From assembly GCF_047948215.1 (NCBI RefSeq), contig NC_134464.1, forward strand, positions 3,730,001 through 3,794,000: a stretch of DNA of 64,000 nt, given 5' to 3'. Both the position numbers and the translations under genes were made by a program. This document shows, in pieces, positions 53,221-64,000 of the stretch. Numbering within the stretch: the stretch's first letter is position 1; every line of letters starts with the position of its first letter. A model generated the notes under the pieces. That model did not search any database. It was not told the origin of the DNA and saw only the letters and a program-made list of their open reading frames with translations. The stretch is from Lycorma delicatula. Taxonomy: Eukaryota > Arthropoda > Insecta > Hemiptera > Fulgoridae.

Positions 53221-56200
53221 AGCCAATGCTCGCACTTGGCTGTTGAGCCATTTGGTGACATGCTGACCAATAAAGACGGGCTTCTGTGAACTCCAGACTC
53301 ATCCAGCTGGGTGTGGTCCAGGGCTGGACAATCTCAGGTGATCAGCATCCATTGTCTTGCAGACACTCAGGAGATTGTAGCACATGGATGTGGTGAAGGT
53401 GACAAGCAAGATACTTGTGACCAGTTTTTAGTTAGAAGGCAGCTACGCAGTAGGCCAGGGTTGATGGGACCGTCAGTGACCAAAGTCTCCCGTCTCCCAA
53501 AGGTGCTGTTCATTCCATCTGTCAACCACCGCATCGACCAGTGCCCTGGATGAAAGCAAGGATGCAAGGCAAATAGGTTGGTGTAGACTCATTCCTAACT
53601 TGGCCAGTTTATCGGCCTCCTCATTTCCATGTATGTTGAAATGTCTGGGTATCCACTGAAACATCACTGTCTACCCTGGGGACACTAATATTTGGTATCC
53701 ACCCATTTACCAAGCTTTCCCGTTTTCTTCTACACTCAACTGTCCTTCGGCAGTCTGTTTGGGTTTTGCGCGATAGATTATATATAGCAGCCTGGGAGTC
53801 GACCAAAAACACTGCTTTCAAAGGACAAACTAGCTCCTCCAATTCAGCCGCAGTGGCGTGCACTGCTCCAACTTCACCATTATAGTTGCTGAGGGGGGCA
53901 CCTATGGCTATATATTTCTGGAAAAGACAGCAGTAGTATCCAGCTCCTGTTTCTCCACTGCCTGAAATTGAAGATCTGTCAGCGTAGATGTGAATCCACT
54001 TGCACTCCAGTAATTCCTTGTGGATGGTTTGCTTGGGCTAGGTGCTTAAATTCATGTTATATGGAGGCATGTTTTGGTGTTGATTGGTTCCTGAGTTCGT
54101 TAACGAGCTTGAGATAAATGGTTGAAAACGTCCTGACTCAGCCACAGGGGTGCAGTGTCCACGAGTGGAATATCACATTTCTTTATAAGTTTTTCATATG
54201 CTGCGAGTGGAGCCATCTGTGTCCTCAGCCTAGAAGCAGCTTGCGGGTAGTTAGTCCATTGATTCTTCTAAACTCACCTAAAATACTCCCACAATCTCAA
54301 TGTTACCCTTTCTCGGTATAATTGTAAGGACTCAATCTGAGCCTGTGCCTCCATGGCTGCAATAGGGGTGGACTTAGCAGCGCCTGTGATTACCCTTAAG
54401 ACTGCATTTTGAGCGAAGTCAAGCTTGCTTAGTGTGCTAATGCTGGCTGTGACCATCACTTCACTCCTGTATATTAGCACAGGTCTTATGTACGACTTAT
54501 ATGCAGTCTTGAGAACATCCTGATTTGCACCCCACCCTGTCAGTCTTCTTAGTAATCATGGTTGTCCGTCTTCTTAGTAGGCAGGTTCTTTTTACCACCT
54601 TTTCCATACAGTGGTCCACATGGGGCTTCCACATTAAACGTCTGTCTAGTTAAATATTTGGATACATTGCTTTCCTCCAGTGCCATTCCATTGTACTGGA
54701 GGTGGATCTGTGGTATTTTTGTTGATAGAGAGGAAAGCTGAAAGGTGGTTTATGTATTCACTGTCATTGCGTTTTGCCTCGCCCATTGTTCTAGTTTTAT
54801 CAGAGCCTTGTTTAAATAGACCTCGAGTGAAGAGATAGATCTCCACTGGTTCCCCAGAAAAGTAGGTCGTCTGCATAAAGGAGTGCCTGGACACGGCATG
54901 CTTCTTACTGCATCCAGGATACCATTTATCATATTAAATAGGAAACAGCTCAAGATTGCTCCCTGGGCTAATCCTTGCCGTTGAATGTGAAATCTCAATA
55001 TGCAGTTGGAATACCGTACCTGGATCTGTCTTTGGCACAGGAACGACTTTACCAACCATAACAGGTTTCCAGAGATTCCCTGATCGGCAAGTTTATGTAT
55101 GAGCATGGGCCACCAGATGGTGTCATAAGTGGCCTTCAGGTCCACCAGTACTGTCAATGTTGAGATTTTCCTGTGTAATCCATCCTTAACATTTGTAAAA
55201 CTGGTTACATGGTCCAAGTGCTTGCGGAATCTTGCCTGAGCATTGTCAATGGGTTTTCGTGCTTCAACCAACTGATTTTAGATGATTTGCAATCATCTGT
55301 TCCACCACTTTACAGAAAGCACTCGTCAATGATATCGGTCGATAACTCTCTGCCTTATTGACTTCTTTGCCTGGTCAGTTTAGGAATGATTTCGTCCTTT
55401 CTCCATTTTTGTGGTATGAGCCACAAGTCAAATTTAAGGCAGCTACAAGTGTTTTCTTTTCGTTGGCATCACCAATGTGAATTAAAAGCTCGGGGAAAAT
55501 ACTATCAATTCCCACAGATTTCTTTTTTTTTGTCTGTAAGAGGGCACTTTCCACCTCAGCAATAATAAAGGAAACACCAGACAGCTCCTGAATTCTTTTG
55601 TCCATGCAGGAGGTCAATGGATGTTTGGTCAGTGTCCTGGCGATGGTTTTATCTTCATGGAAATGGTTCGCATTCACATCGTGCTTGCATAAGGTATTGG
55701 CTATATTTATTGGGTCGGTAAAAAATTGATTGGCACACTGCAAGGGTTACTGTAGCATTGGAGGGTTTTTGTTGTTAAGCCGGGAGATATTTGTGAGCTT
55801 GGGTACCATTCTTCCTGAAATCCAATGTAGCAATAAAATTCCTGAAAGCAGAGCACTTGGCTTTTTAGATTTCAGCATGAAGCTCAGCTTAGTGTTTCCT
55901 AAGTGACCTGAGGTCCTCAGGTGCTTTGGTTCTTTCGGCTGTGCGGTGGCTGTTTTGTCTCGTCTTTTCTTCAGGTTGGATAATGTGGAGTTCCAGAAAA
56001 TTTTGAAGTTTTTCACTGGTCTATGGGAAATGAACTGTTGCGCATGCTTCAGTAAGGCTTTATCCATTTTTTCAATAGTATTTACAGGGAAGTCAGATAT
56101 CAGTGCGCCTCAGAAATAACCTCATCCATGCACATTCAGAACTTATCCCAATACGCCTTCTTGAAATTCTAGCGTGGACCTGGGCAGTTATTGTAAGGTG

Positions 56201-56950
56201 ACAAGACTGGCTCTATGACTGCATCCGCTGGCATCATCGAGAAGTTTAACTTTTGTTTTACTAGAAATGTATGGGTGGATGACAACCAGATCCAGCCTTG
56301 ATGTTTGACCTGAAAATAGTAAGAAAGTTGGGGGCATTTCCAAAACCACTAATTGGTTAATATCAATCATTTCTTCCAGAGTCCTCCCAGGCACGGTCAG
56401 TCTTGGATAGCCCCATCTTGTTGAAGGACTGTTGAAATCTCCGACGAGAATACTGGTAGCTTGGATTGACCCGCTACAACTGCTTCAAAAGATGGGACAT
56501 TACCAGGAGGATTGTTCAGGCCAATCACACTAAAGTGTTTTCCATTTTTCTACACCTTGACCTTCAAACTTGTCATCATCTTCCATTTCATATAACACTC
56601 AGAGCTTCGTTGTTACATTTTTTTAACTATAATGAATATACCAGAGGCAATTTGTGGGGATCTTTTCATAGTTGATCTTTTCATAACCGTTTGTCTGACA
56701 AAACTCAGCAGTTTCCATGGTAGCTCTTGCTTCGAATATAATGAATAAGAAAAATCCAAATCTAAATGTGTATTTCATTTGAATTCTAAAAATTTAGTGC
56801 TGTTAAGGCCTCCTGCATTCCAATGAAGAATATGAAGGCTAGTGCCAGAGTTCTTAAAAGAGCTGGCTTGTGGAAGGTTCTTTGAAGCCATCTTGATGTA
56901 GTCAGTGTGTTAAAAAAAAGCAAACATGTTCACGGGGGCACCAGATTATC
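53204..56950 (-). pseudogene. RNase H-bearing LINE (I/LOA-like), minus strand
   Basis: The 3' end on its own strand is a GTAA/TAAG tetranucleotide tail (+ strand TTAC repeats at 53204-53220). Going up the - strand: RNase H pieces (ATAAELEELVCPLKAVFLVD near 53850, FQWIPRHFNIHGNEEADKLA near 53660); RT thumb (SEVMVTASISTLSKLDFAQN near 54460); RT core (VLVDLKATYDTIWWPMLIHK near 55150, QGLAQGAILSCFLFN near 54970, LLYADDLLFW near 54880 in a shifted frame); RT entry KSVGIDSIFPELL near 55510; endonuclease (ILVGDFNSPSTRWGY near 56450, SGQTSRLDLVV near 56300). Stops and several frameshifts are present. The copy is nearly full length for ORF2; ORF1 not found. Confidence 0.8.
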
Positions 56951-58514
56951 CAGGGGGCACCACGAGCAGGCGATCAACTTCATCCCCGTTTATACAAATA
57001 ATCCAATTAAAGAATTTTGAATAATACAAAAAAAGGGATATAGTTGTATAATTTGGTGATGTTCAGTTCCCCTGGAAAGAGTAATTACAATGTTACTAAC
57101 ATGGTAATATTATTTTGGCACAAGTAAAACCTTCCGCAATTAGTTATCTTCAACAGTTGTTTTGGTTTTAATATTCACTTTTTTAATTCAGTTTCGTTTA
57201 AGAACTCATTTTTTTAAATTCAGGACAAAATGAGTTAGGTTATAGAAATACCAGTTATCCAGTATTGAAATTCTAATAAAAACAAAGTTCACGATAAAAA
57301 AATTATTCAGATATATAGTTATTACAATTACAATTAAAGGCAACAAACAATATCCAAAATGTAAAAACAAGATATATAGAACCACTCGCTGAAGAAAAAC
57401 AGACATGTGAAAAAACTGAAAGAAATTTGTATTATAAAAGCTGTGAGCCTAAGGATGTTACAAACCATTGGTTTATAATGTAATTACAGTTGGTTTGTAT
57501 GTAATGTATATATTCTGAGACCCTAATTAGCAGCCAGTTTCAGTTTTTTGTACAGTTACCAGGTGGTTTTGTATTCCAAACCACACAAAACCAATGATTT
57601 AACAATACAAAAAACGTTTTAACTACAGTTCCTTACATCCTTGACATGTATCCACTGATGTTTTCTAAACCCACAAAATATCCTAATTAAGAAGGGATAA
57701 AGAGTAAGACTGGAAATGGAATATCTACTCGCACTGCAACTACAAAGAGTCAATCAACTACTTTTTTAAATCTCCACCTGGTAATAGTTTATAATTCTGT
57801 AAGAGGTTGGTAATGTTTGTTCAGAATGGGAGCAGCACATACTGATTTACAGTTGTACGAGGAACCTATTTATGGTGCAAATAGATATTAAAGAGCCACC
57901 AAAGACAAAAATTAGACATACTCTATAACATCTTTCTCATGCCTTGATATGTATAGGAAGTAAGAAATTATCCACGTGAACTATAAATCATTCAGTCAAC
58001 ACTGGAAACTTATGTGTGGCATGCTACATTTCTCAACAACTAGGCTATGTTAATATATTGAACAAAGATACATAATCACAGAAAACAATTTTATCACCAC
58101 TTAAGTTATAAATTTTTTTCCAAGAATTTTTGCTGTATTATCATATCAAGAAAAAATATTGAAGTAACATAAAATGCAAACGTCTAAATTCTGAAAATTT
58201 ATAGTATACAAATTGTTTGTTCTACGGTGATTAAAAGTAGTGAAAGATCATAAGAACCCTTGGCTACAGTTACCATAACATATATATATTAACATTAACT
58301 ACCTAATAACAACAGGAAATTCTATTAGTACATGGGTTACTCTAATACATTGCAACAACTAATTAGATCAATTTTTACTGCTTAGTAAATGGTTATTAAT
58401 TCTTAGATAACAGGTATTAAGTTGAATAACAAACCAGCAATTTGTGAGCATAAAAAGTTTAAAGGGCAGAATACAGTTCTGTATCTTTGCAGTTGGTACC
58501 ATAAAAAATTTGAA
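56951..58514. other. intergenic DNA, nothing recognised
   Basis: AT-rich; no supported gene. Confidence 0.4.
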
Positions 58515-58575
58515 GTGGACATCGCATCACTTCCTCGTACGGCCATTAAATTACATATACACTTTTTTGCTGCAC
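58515..58575. repeat. dispersed repeat, copy 1
   Basis: CATCACTTCCTCGTACGGCC and the following ATTAAATTACATATACACTT match 58900-58955 closely; part of an unidentified element. Confidence 0.7.
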
Positions 58576-58894
58576 TTAATTTTAACTTATTTCATTTGAA
58601 AGTGAGATATGATCCTCCAATTCTTAAATAAAAGTGGAAGGTTACACAATAGCTAAAATATTAGTTTTTTTAACATCAAGTATTTATACAATTATTAATT
58701 CAACAATCTTACCTGAAATATTAGGTTAGAGTAAAAGTCCCTTTATTACTGCTTAAATAAGTCTTATATGTATCTAATACTGTTTTTAAATTATTATGAT
58801 TTAACAATCAACAAAAACAAAACAGAAGGTTATTAAATTTTACAGCGATGTTTATTATCAAGTAGACTGAAACAAGTGCATAAATAAATAAAAA

Positions 58895-58960
58895 TCTGAT
58901 GTGAGCACCACATGACTTCCTTGTACACCTATTAAATTACATATACACTTTTTTAAAAAA
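58895..58960. repeat. dispersed repeat, copy 2
   Basis: CATGACTTCCTTGTACACCT and ATTAAATTACATATACACTT; same unit as 58515-58575, same orientation. Confidence 0.7.
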
Positions 58961-59149
58961 ATGAAAAGTACATAAAATTTTATGTCATTAATAACTTAAT
59001 TAATTATTTAATTAACTTAATTAATTTCATTAATTATTTACTGTAAAATTTTTTTTACAATCAGAGGTTAATTAACAAATCAATATATTTAAATTAAAAA
59101 AAGTTAAAAAAAAAACGAGTTGAAGTCTGATTCAAACCAATCTTCTTTC

Positions 59150-59975
59150 TCCTTCTAAGATCCAATATTTCATTGATTAAAATTTTATTTGGCTATAACT
59201 CTGGAACCAATGAAAATAAGTACTACTTATGATGTATTGTTTAAAAGCTCTCAATGATCGCTTATTGCTGCAATTAAGATCCAAAAAACTAAAACCCTAG
59301 TTGGGAATGCCCAACTAGATGCTTCAACAGTCCTAAATCCAATGGTGATGTGGGGCTTTTATTGACCCAAGAGGGAGGTCAGTCTGGCAGCAGACTGCCA
59401 GACATCATTTGCTCGCAAGCGCGGGTGGATGGTGGTAATGATGCTCTCATGATATCCCTTGTGTGTGACACCCTTCTGTGGAATAGTCACCTTTTGGTGG
59501 CAATGAAGTGGATGGGACTACAGGATCACACTGTCTGATGCATCCCCGCTAAGGGTTCATATCTGTCTGGGAGCTGCGCATGTCTTTTGGTGAATCTGGT
59601 TCCTAGACTGCGGATAAGTCACAGTTTTTGGTTTACGGGGTTCAACTACTATATATCTGGGGGACATCGTACTTCGGCCCTTCTGAGCCTGCATGGCTCC
59701 GAGGAGTGATACCAACAACTTTGCTCCTTCCGTTTGGTATAACTGAGGTAATTCCATCACTGCACACGCTAAATGGGGTAAAAAAGACAGACCAAAATTT
59801 CAACATACTACGGCTAATCATTTTTGAGTTATGTGAGATACATATGTATGTACAGAAATCACACAAACTAGTCAAAAATGTTTTCAAGGATGGTCAAAAT
59901 GGATGTTGGCATTGAAATCTGAAAACCAAAATTTTTTGCAATCACAATACTTCACTTCATACAAGGAAGTAAAAA
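59150..59975. repeat. unclassified hairpin-rich repeat
   Basis: A GC-richer block that starts near a tract reading GGCTATAACTCTGGAACCAA and ends near ACAAGGAAGTAAAAATCAG. It contains two perfect hairpins with 9-bp arms and 4-nt loops (59297-59318 and 59382-59403). No convincing coding frame; the frames at 59350-59915 look accidental. Probably a non-autonomous element or several fused pieces. Confidence 0.5.
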
Positions 59976-60493
59976 TCAGTAACAAGATTCTATACAAAAG
60001 TATAAGTTTCTGTTGGTTTAGTCCTAAATTATGAATAATTCCAAGATATTGCATTTATTAGAATTAACTGTTGTGAGCATTTTTTCAATTTTTTTTTAAT
60101 TGCCCACTTCATCACATCGGCGACACAATAAATGTTTAATTTATGAGTTTAAAAAAAAAAAACTTATAATTAGAATGAAATAAACTATTTACTTACAGAA
60201 TACATTTTTCAATGTTGCCATCATAATAGATTAACGAATGAAGACATTAGCTGTCATATATTTCATTGGATATGCAATTTACTTATAGCTCATAAGATAT
60301 GAAACAATAATATTTTAACTAGTTTTTATCTGAAATTTGTTCATCTAATCTTATAAATTGAATGACATAAAAATTATTTATATCTATTTAAGATATTTCC
60401 TCAATAACAAAAAACTGAGTACAATATAAAACTTAAAAATAAATTGTGAACACTGCATAATAGTTAAACTATTAATGATTAAATTTTACAGTC
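59976..60493. other. downstream region of mRpL18, AT-rich
   Basis: Probably contains the mRpL18 3' UTR on the - strand; no clear polyadenylation signal seen. Confidence 0.4.
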
Positions 60494-61078
60494 TTAATTT
60501 AAATGAACATTCCAAGGTTTTTCAATAGCTTTTATATTCCATGGAGTTAATGGAGTATAAGTTGATGGTTCACATAAAACAATACCTGCTTCTTCAAAGT
60601 GCTTAATAAATGCATCACTCTTCTCAGAGTTCAAATCAATTCCATTTATCATAAAACAAATGCCAGATTCAAGACTTCTTTCAGCTAAAATTTGAGCTAA
60701 ATTAACATAAGCATTTCTATCATTACTTCTGTTTAGATGTCTACTAATACTCCATTCATTAGTTGAAGCTTGAATAACAGTATTTCCATTGTTGTGGCAC
60801 ACTCTTGCACTTATGTATCGTGGTTTTTTAACTATAATGACTTTATGCCAGAATGCTTTGCCTGGTTTATCTAAATGGAAACCAGTTGGTTTTCGTGCAA
60901 TTCTTAATGATTCCAAGTTGCGGGGATTTCTATTTCTTACATAAACATTAACACTTATGTTGCTGTTAGAAATAAAACTAATCAGACTTTTTTCTTTAAC
61001 TGATGATACTTTATTACATTTTTCTAATAAATTATTATAGAAAGACAGTAATGGGAGTGGCCTGTACATTTTAAACAT
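60494..61078 (-). CDS. mRpL18: mitochondrial ribosomal protein L18 (uL18m)
   Basis: A single uninterrupted frame of 194 codons. The diagnostic block is in the C-terminal half: ARVCHNNGNTVIQASTNEWS, then ISRHLNRSNDRNAYVNLAQI and LAERSLESGICFMINGI, i.e. the uL18 fold's V.QAST.E..I..HL and ...A..L..R..E.GI.FM pattern. uL18m binds 5S-like/central protuberance rRNA in the mitoribosomal large subunit. The N-terminus (MFKMYRPLPLLSFYNNLLEK) is basic and hydrophobic, fitting an import presequence. The first ATG is at 61078; the eight codons upstream to 61102 are open but contain only TTG. Intronless, which is unusual for host genes here but normal for small mRpL genes. Confidence 0.85.
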   Translation of the reverse strand: MFKMYRPLPLLSFYNNLLEKCNKVSSVKEKSLISFISNSNISVNVYVRNRNPRNLESLRIARKPTGFHLDKPGKAFWHKVIIVKKPRYISARVCHNNGNTVIQASTNEWSISRHLNRSNDRNAYVNLAQILAERSLESGICFMINGIDLNSEKSDAFIKHFEEAGIVLCEPSTYTPLTPWNIKAIEKPWNVHLN

Positions 61079-61521
61079 TTTGCCAAGACCGTTCGCAACC
61101 AATATTTGTGTAATGTAAACTGTATCAAAGAGAACTTCAAAACACCTACAATGTGAACAATGTATCAGCTGAGACGTAATATTTGAATTCTCAACTTTAC
61201 TGGTGTATAAAAGTTGGTCTGATTATTAGCAGTGTCGTCTATCAGAATTGTTTCAATCGATCTTTAGAGTGCAGAGAATTACATAAATTGTTTCAAAAAA
61301 CGATAGCTAGATCGATTAGTGTGTCTTGTGAAGCTATCGATTGTTTCATTGTAGAACAACTATCGAACGTGGTACTGTCATAGTTTTAGTCTACCATGTG
61401 AATGTTCGTTTATGTAGTATACATTTAAATACTGATATCAGTTCTAATAACTTAGTTTTTGTTTGTATTGATTTATTTCTGTTTAAGTTTAGCAGTGATC
61501 AAATCTTTAAACGTATCAAAA
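61079..61521. promoter_or_regulatory. divergent promoter region of mRpL18 and right-hand gene
   Basis: ATCGAT-type motifs cluster within about 110 bp: ATCGAT 61256-61261, CGATAG 61301-61306, ATCGAT 61311-61316, TATCGAT 61335-61341, TATCGA 61361-61366. They resemble the insect DRE (TATCGATA), frequent in promoters of housekeeping and mitochondrial-translation genes in Drosophila. Placement between two divergent starts supports a shared promoter; this is inference. Confidence 0.5.
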
Positions 61522-61570
61522 ATGATTTTTTGTGAATCTAAATTAATAGAAGGCACATCAAATTCTGATG
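61522..61570 (+). CDS. candidate first coding exon of divergent gene
   Basis: AAAATG opens MIFCESKLIEGTSNSD and meets a strong donor GTAAGG at 61571 after one base of the next codon. It lies about 440 bp from the mRpL18 start, head to head, with a long leader. The downstream exons were not found with confidence in the rest of the window, so the gene's identity is unknown. Confidence 0.35.
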
Positions 61571-62135
61571 GTAAGGTTACAATTGTATTTACTTGTTATT
61601 TGTTAAGAATTTCCTTTTAATTAGGGTTAACTTACTTTACAGGAGTAAATTTTAGTTCTACAGTATTTGTTATTTATAGTTCAGTATTCTAGGTAACTTT
61701 AATTGCTTGTGAACATTTATTGTTGAGCAGTATCCTGGTAATTTAAATATACCGAGAACGAATAAATACTCGTAAATTGCCGAGAGAAATTAATGGTTGT
61801 TTACATATAAAGATATCAAACTGTTATGAAGTTTTTTTAACTAGTTTCGAATGTAAGTGTAGTAATTTAAAAGGTAAAAATTTTACTTATTTTGAAACTA
61901 ATTATACTAAATTAATTTCTGGTTCCCATGTAATTATATTTAATTTAAAAAAATGTATGAATACTTAGTTAAAGATTACTATTTGAATGCTTAAAAATAT
62001 GCAAATTAAAAGTAAGAATTATTTTATTTTTATTACTAATTGAATATTTTATAAAATCATAAATGTGATTTATTCATGTATATGATTTCTTAATCGTAAA
62101 TTGTCTGCCTACAACCAGTACTCTTCACTATCACC
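61571..62135. other. putative first intron, no feature
   Basis: A small open frame at 61777-61968 has no recognisable family. Confidence 0.4.
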
Positions 62136-62138
62136 TGT

Positions 62139-62457
62139 CGGGAGACGGGCGAATGTTTTATAGTCAAGGTTCCCCACAGATCCTTTAATACTGTCTTGAA
62201 TGAAATCCTAAAGGATATGGAATATGATATAACTCTGTATCCTGACTCTTGGAGAGCATATAGGACAAATGAACTGGAGAAGCATGGTTACCAGTACTTC
62301 ACTGTCAATCACAAATATAATTTTGTTGATCATTGAACAGGAGTACACACACAAATGTGGAAAGATGGTGGGATTCTTTGAAATGGAAAAATAAAAAACA
62401 CAAGGCACGGCTAGTCATCATATAGAGCCTTATTTTGCTGAGTTTATGTGGCACCAA
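62139..62457 (+). pseudogene. Merlin (IS1016/ISXO2-type) transposase relic
   Basis: One continuous frame with a few breaks reads RETGECFIVKVPHRSFNTVL, then NEILKDMEYDITLYPDSWRA, YRTNELEKHGYQYFTVNHKY, NFVDH then a TGA, TGVHTQ, degraded sequence, and SHHIEPYFAEFMWHQ. This is the ISXO2-like DDE domain: D/E residues in the ETGE...P.R and SD.W..Y blocks, VNH...F.D..TG.HTQ.VE, then Y..EF.WR. Such proteins are Merlin-superfamily transposases in animals. The N-terminal half is absent and the catalytic VE has been lost. Terminal repeats not seen. Confidence 0.75.
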
Positions 62458-62596
62458 GTACATACATCCAACGATATATTTCAATAAATATTAACAAGTA
62501 TTTCCCAATTTTGGCTACTGGAAATTTGAATTAATAATTCAATTTCTAGTTTTGTGTTTCTACTTTATTCTTAACATCATAAATTTACAGACCTTC

Positions 62597-62896
62597 CTTT
62601 TTTTTTCCTGTTTAGCCTCCGGTAACTACCGTTTAGATAATTCTTCAGAGGATGAATGAGGATGATATTTATGAGTGTAAATGAAGTGTAGTCTTGTACG
62701 TTCTCAGTTCGACCATTCCTGAGATGTTTGGTTAATTGAAACCCAACCACCAAAGAACACCGGTATCCACGATCTAGTATTCAAATCCGTGTAAAAATAA
62801 CTGGCTTTACTAGGACTTGAACTCTAGAACTCTTGACTTCCAAATCAGCTGATTTGGGAAGACGCGTTTTGGACCACTAGACCAACCCGGTGGGTC
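62597..62896 (-). repeat. tRNA-derived SINE, family 1, copy 2
   Basis: On the - strand: CCACCGGGTTGGTCTAGTGG (box A region), an AGTTCAAGTCCTAG box B, a unique body including GTGGATACCGGTGTTCTTTG, and a poly-A end (T-run on +). Complete compared with copy 1 at 5672-5920. Confidence 0.8.
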
Positions 62897-63040
62897 AAAT
62901 TTACATACCTGTTATGTATGAAACCTTCCAAATATAGTAGCGCCATTATAACATAAGTATCCAATTTTTTTAACATAAACAAGGCACAGAAGTAAGAAAC
63001 AAGAAAAAAATATGAGAATAGACATGGAATAGAGCCAATC

Positions 63041-63190
63041 TGCATGGCGAAGTTGTAGCATTTTGGCTTTTCATCTGGGGGGACCTTGGTTTGAATCCCA
63101 GTCAGGAAAGGAATTTTTCATGCACTAAAAAATTCCATTTCTGTATTCCTATATACAAGCTTCGAAGCTTCAATGATGAATTAATTCAAC
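63041..63190 (+). repeat. tRNA-derived SINE, family 2
   Basis: Box A TGGCGAAGTTGTAGCA near 63045 and box B GGTTTGAATCCCAGTC near 63088 in tRNA-like spacing, followed by the family tail (GAATTTTTCATGCAC, then GCTTCGAAGCTTC). The tail matches the reverse complement of 15165-15230. Confidence 0.75.
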
Positions 63191-63334
63191 AAGCAGAAAA
63201 AATCTACACGATAAGATGAATTTAACTTTAAACTAATCTTGTACTCAGGGTTAAATATTGTAATACAGATGTAAATGAGAAATAATTTGTATAATAATTT
63301 TTATAGTTTTTTATGATGAATGAATTTTATAACT

Positions 63335-63425
63335 AGTGAAAAATGCTAAGCCTGATGAGGATTTTAATGTAGAACCCTCTGAATGAAAGGCTGAGGTGCT
63401 ACCGCTTCATCATAGAGCAGGACTG
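63335..63425 (-). repeat. tRNA-derived SINE, family 2, decayed
   Basis: AGTGAAAAATGCTAAGCC then a degraded box B (GATTTTAATGTAGAACCC) and GAAAGGCTGAGGTGCTACCG on the + strand match the head and tail-start of the family in reverse orientation. Confidence 0.55.
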
Positions 63426-64000
63426 GTAGTTGATGGAGATCAGTTAAGAAAATTTGAATATCCACTAAGGCTTAGTTTTTAAGTCAAGTGAGGTGTATTT
63501 ATGTACAGCCACTGAATGTGAAAACAGGGTTGGGTTCCTGTTTTCACATAAATATCAAATGTGCGGTTAATCAAAGAGGTCCTATATACTTATTGTGTAT
63601 CTGACGAACCTCCAGAAAAATGAGAAAATATTAGGAAAGAAAAAATCAAAGGATGTGTAATGTTAAAGAGACAGTCTAAAGGAACTGTGAATCAAATCTT
63701 ACTACTGAATTTATGGGAATGTGTGAAGATAAACTGAGTACTGTGCAAATAGGGATGGATTTAATAAAGAGTTTAAATCCACCTGTACTTTTTCCTTTTT
63801 TATTTATCCTCAATCATGAGGCTCACTGATGAGGTGACAAGAAATTGATTAAATTGGTTTGAAAGTACTTATTATTACATAACCTAAGATTTGAGAGCTG
63901 AAAAAGATAATTGTTAAATTTAATTTATTGTGTTAACATATGAATAAAATCTTACATTATACACCACCTCACCTTTTCTATACTTGAAGATACCAATGTT
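63426..64000. other. intergenic DNA, nothing recognised
   Basis: No supported feature. Confidence 0.4.

Noticed and set aside
59350..59915. Overlapping + and - frames in the hairpin-rich repeat as genes
   Set aside because: Neither strand shows a family motif; likely accidental openness in GC-richer DNA.
61102..61102. mRpL18 start at the upstream TTG
   Set aside because: The first in-frame ATG is at 61078 and gives a normal presequence; non-ATG starts are not expected here.
63041..63110. A functional tRNA gene
   Set aside because: Boxes A and B are present, but the cloverleaf stems do not pair and the sequence continues into a SINE tail.

Overview
This is eukaryotic, AT-rich genomic DNA, most likely from an insect. 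Hemiptera is my best guess, from the mixture of tRNA-derived SINEs, R1/RTE/I-type LINEs, BEL/Pao and mariner relics and from the gene structure, but no marker in the window fixes the species. Coding density is very low. There are two convincing host genes, and most of the rest is transposable-element debris of many ages.

Host genes. (1) A long-intron gene on the + strand occupies about 7.4-23.6 kb. Its visible exons, whose phases all match, encode one sushi/CCP domain, one transmembrane helix, a cytoplasmic LPSYEEA (PY-like) motif, a Ser/Thr-rich segment and an acidic C-terminus. The architecture resembles SUSD4-type membrane proteins. The 5' exons are not recognised and are probably upstream of the window. 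Its introns carry LINE, mariner, SINE and Helitron-like relics, a decayed tandem copy of one exon and a possible 22-codon cassette exon. (2) A single-exon mitochondrial ribosomal protein L18 gene lies on the - strand at 60.5-61.1 kb. It faces a possible + strand first exon at 61.52 kb across a shared upstream region rich in ATCGAT-like motifs.

Layout. 1-7.2 kb: two mariner relics, a decayed Jockey-like LINE (-) with an I-type LINE fragment inserted in it, and a SINE. 7.4-23.6 kb: sushi gene. 24.3-30.1 kb: mariner deletion derivative, foldback MITE, SINE, DUF7869-like relic. 30.1-35.8 kb: nearly complete, GC-richer R1-clade LINE (ORF1 with zinc knuckles, ORF2 with EN and RT) flanked by hairpins and a candidate 14-bp target duplication. 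35.8-39.0 kb: I-like LINE relic. 40.7-48.2 kb: three-level nest in which a BEL/Pao LTR element sits inside an RTE-like LINE and an I-type LINE sits inside the 5' LTR. 48.2-51.5 kb: second RTE-like copy, head to head with the first. 53.2-57 kb: RNase H-bearing LINE (-). 59-60 kb: hairpin-rich repeat. 60.5-61.6 kb: mRpL18 and its divergent neighbour. 62.1-63.4 kb: Merlin transposase relic and three SINEs.

No bacterial-type operons, CRISPR arrays, rRNA genes or functional tRNA genes were seen. Every tRNA-like sequence found is SINE-derived. All similarities are judged by eye from remembered family motifs; no search was run.
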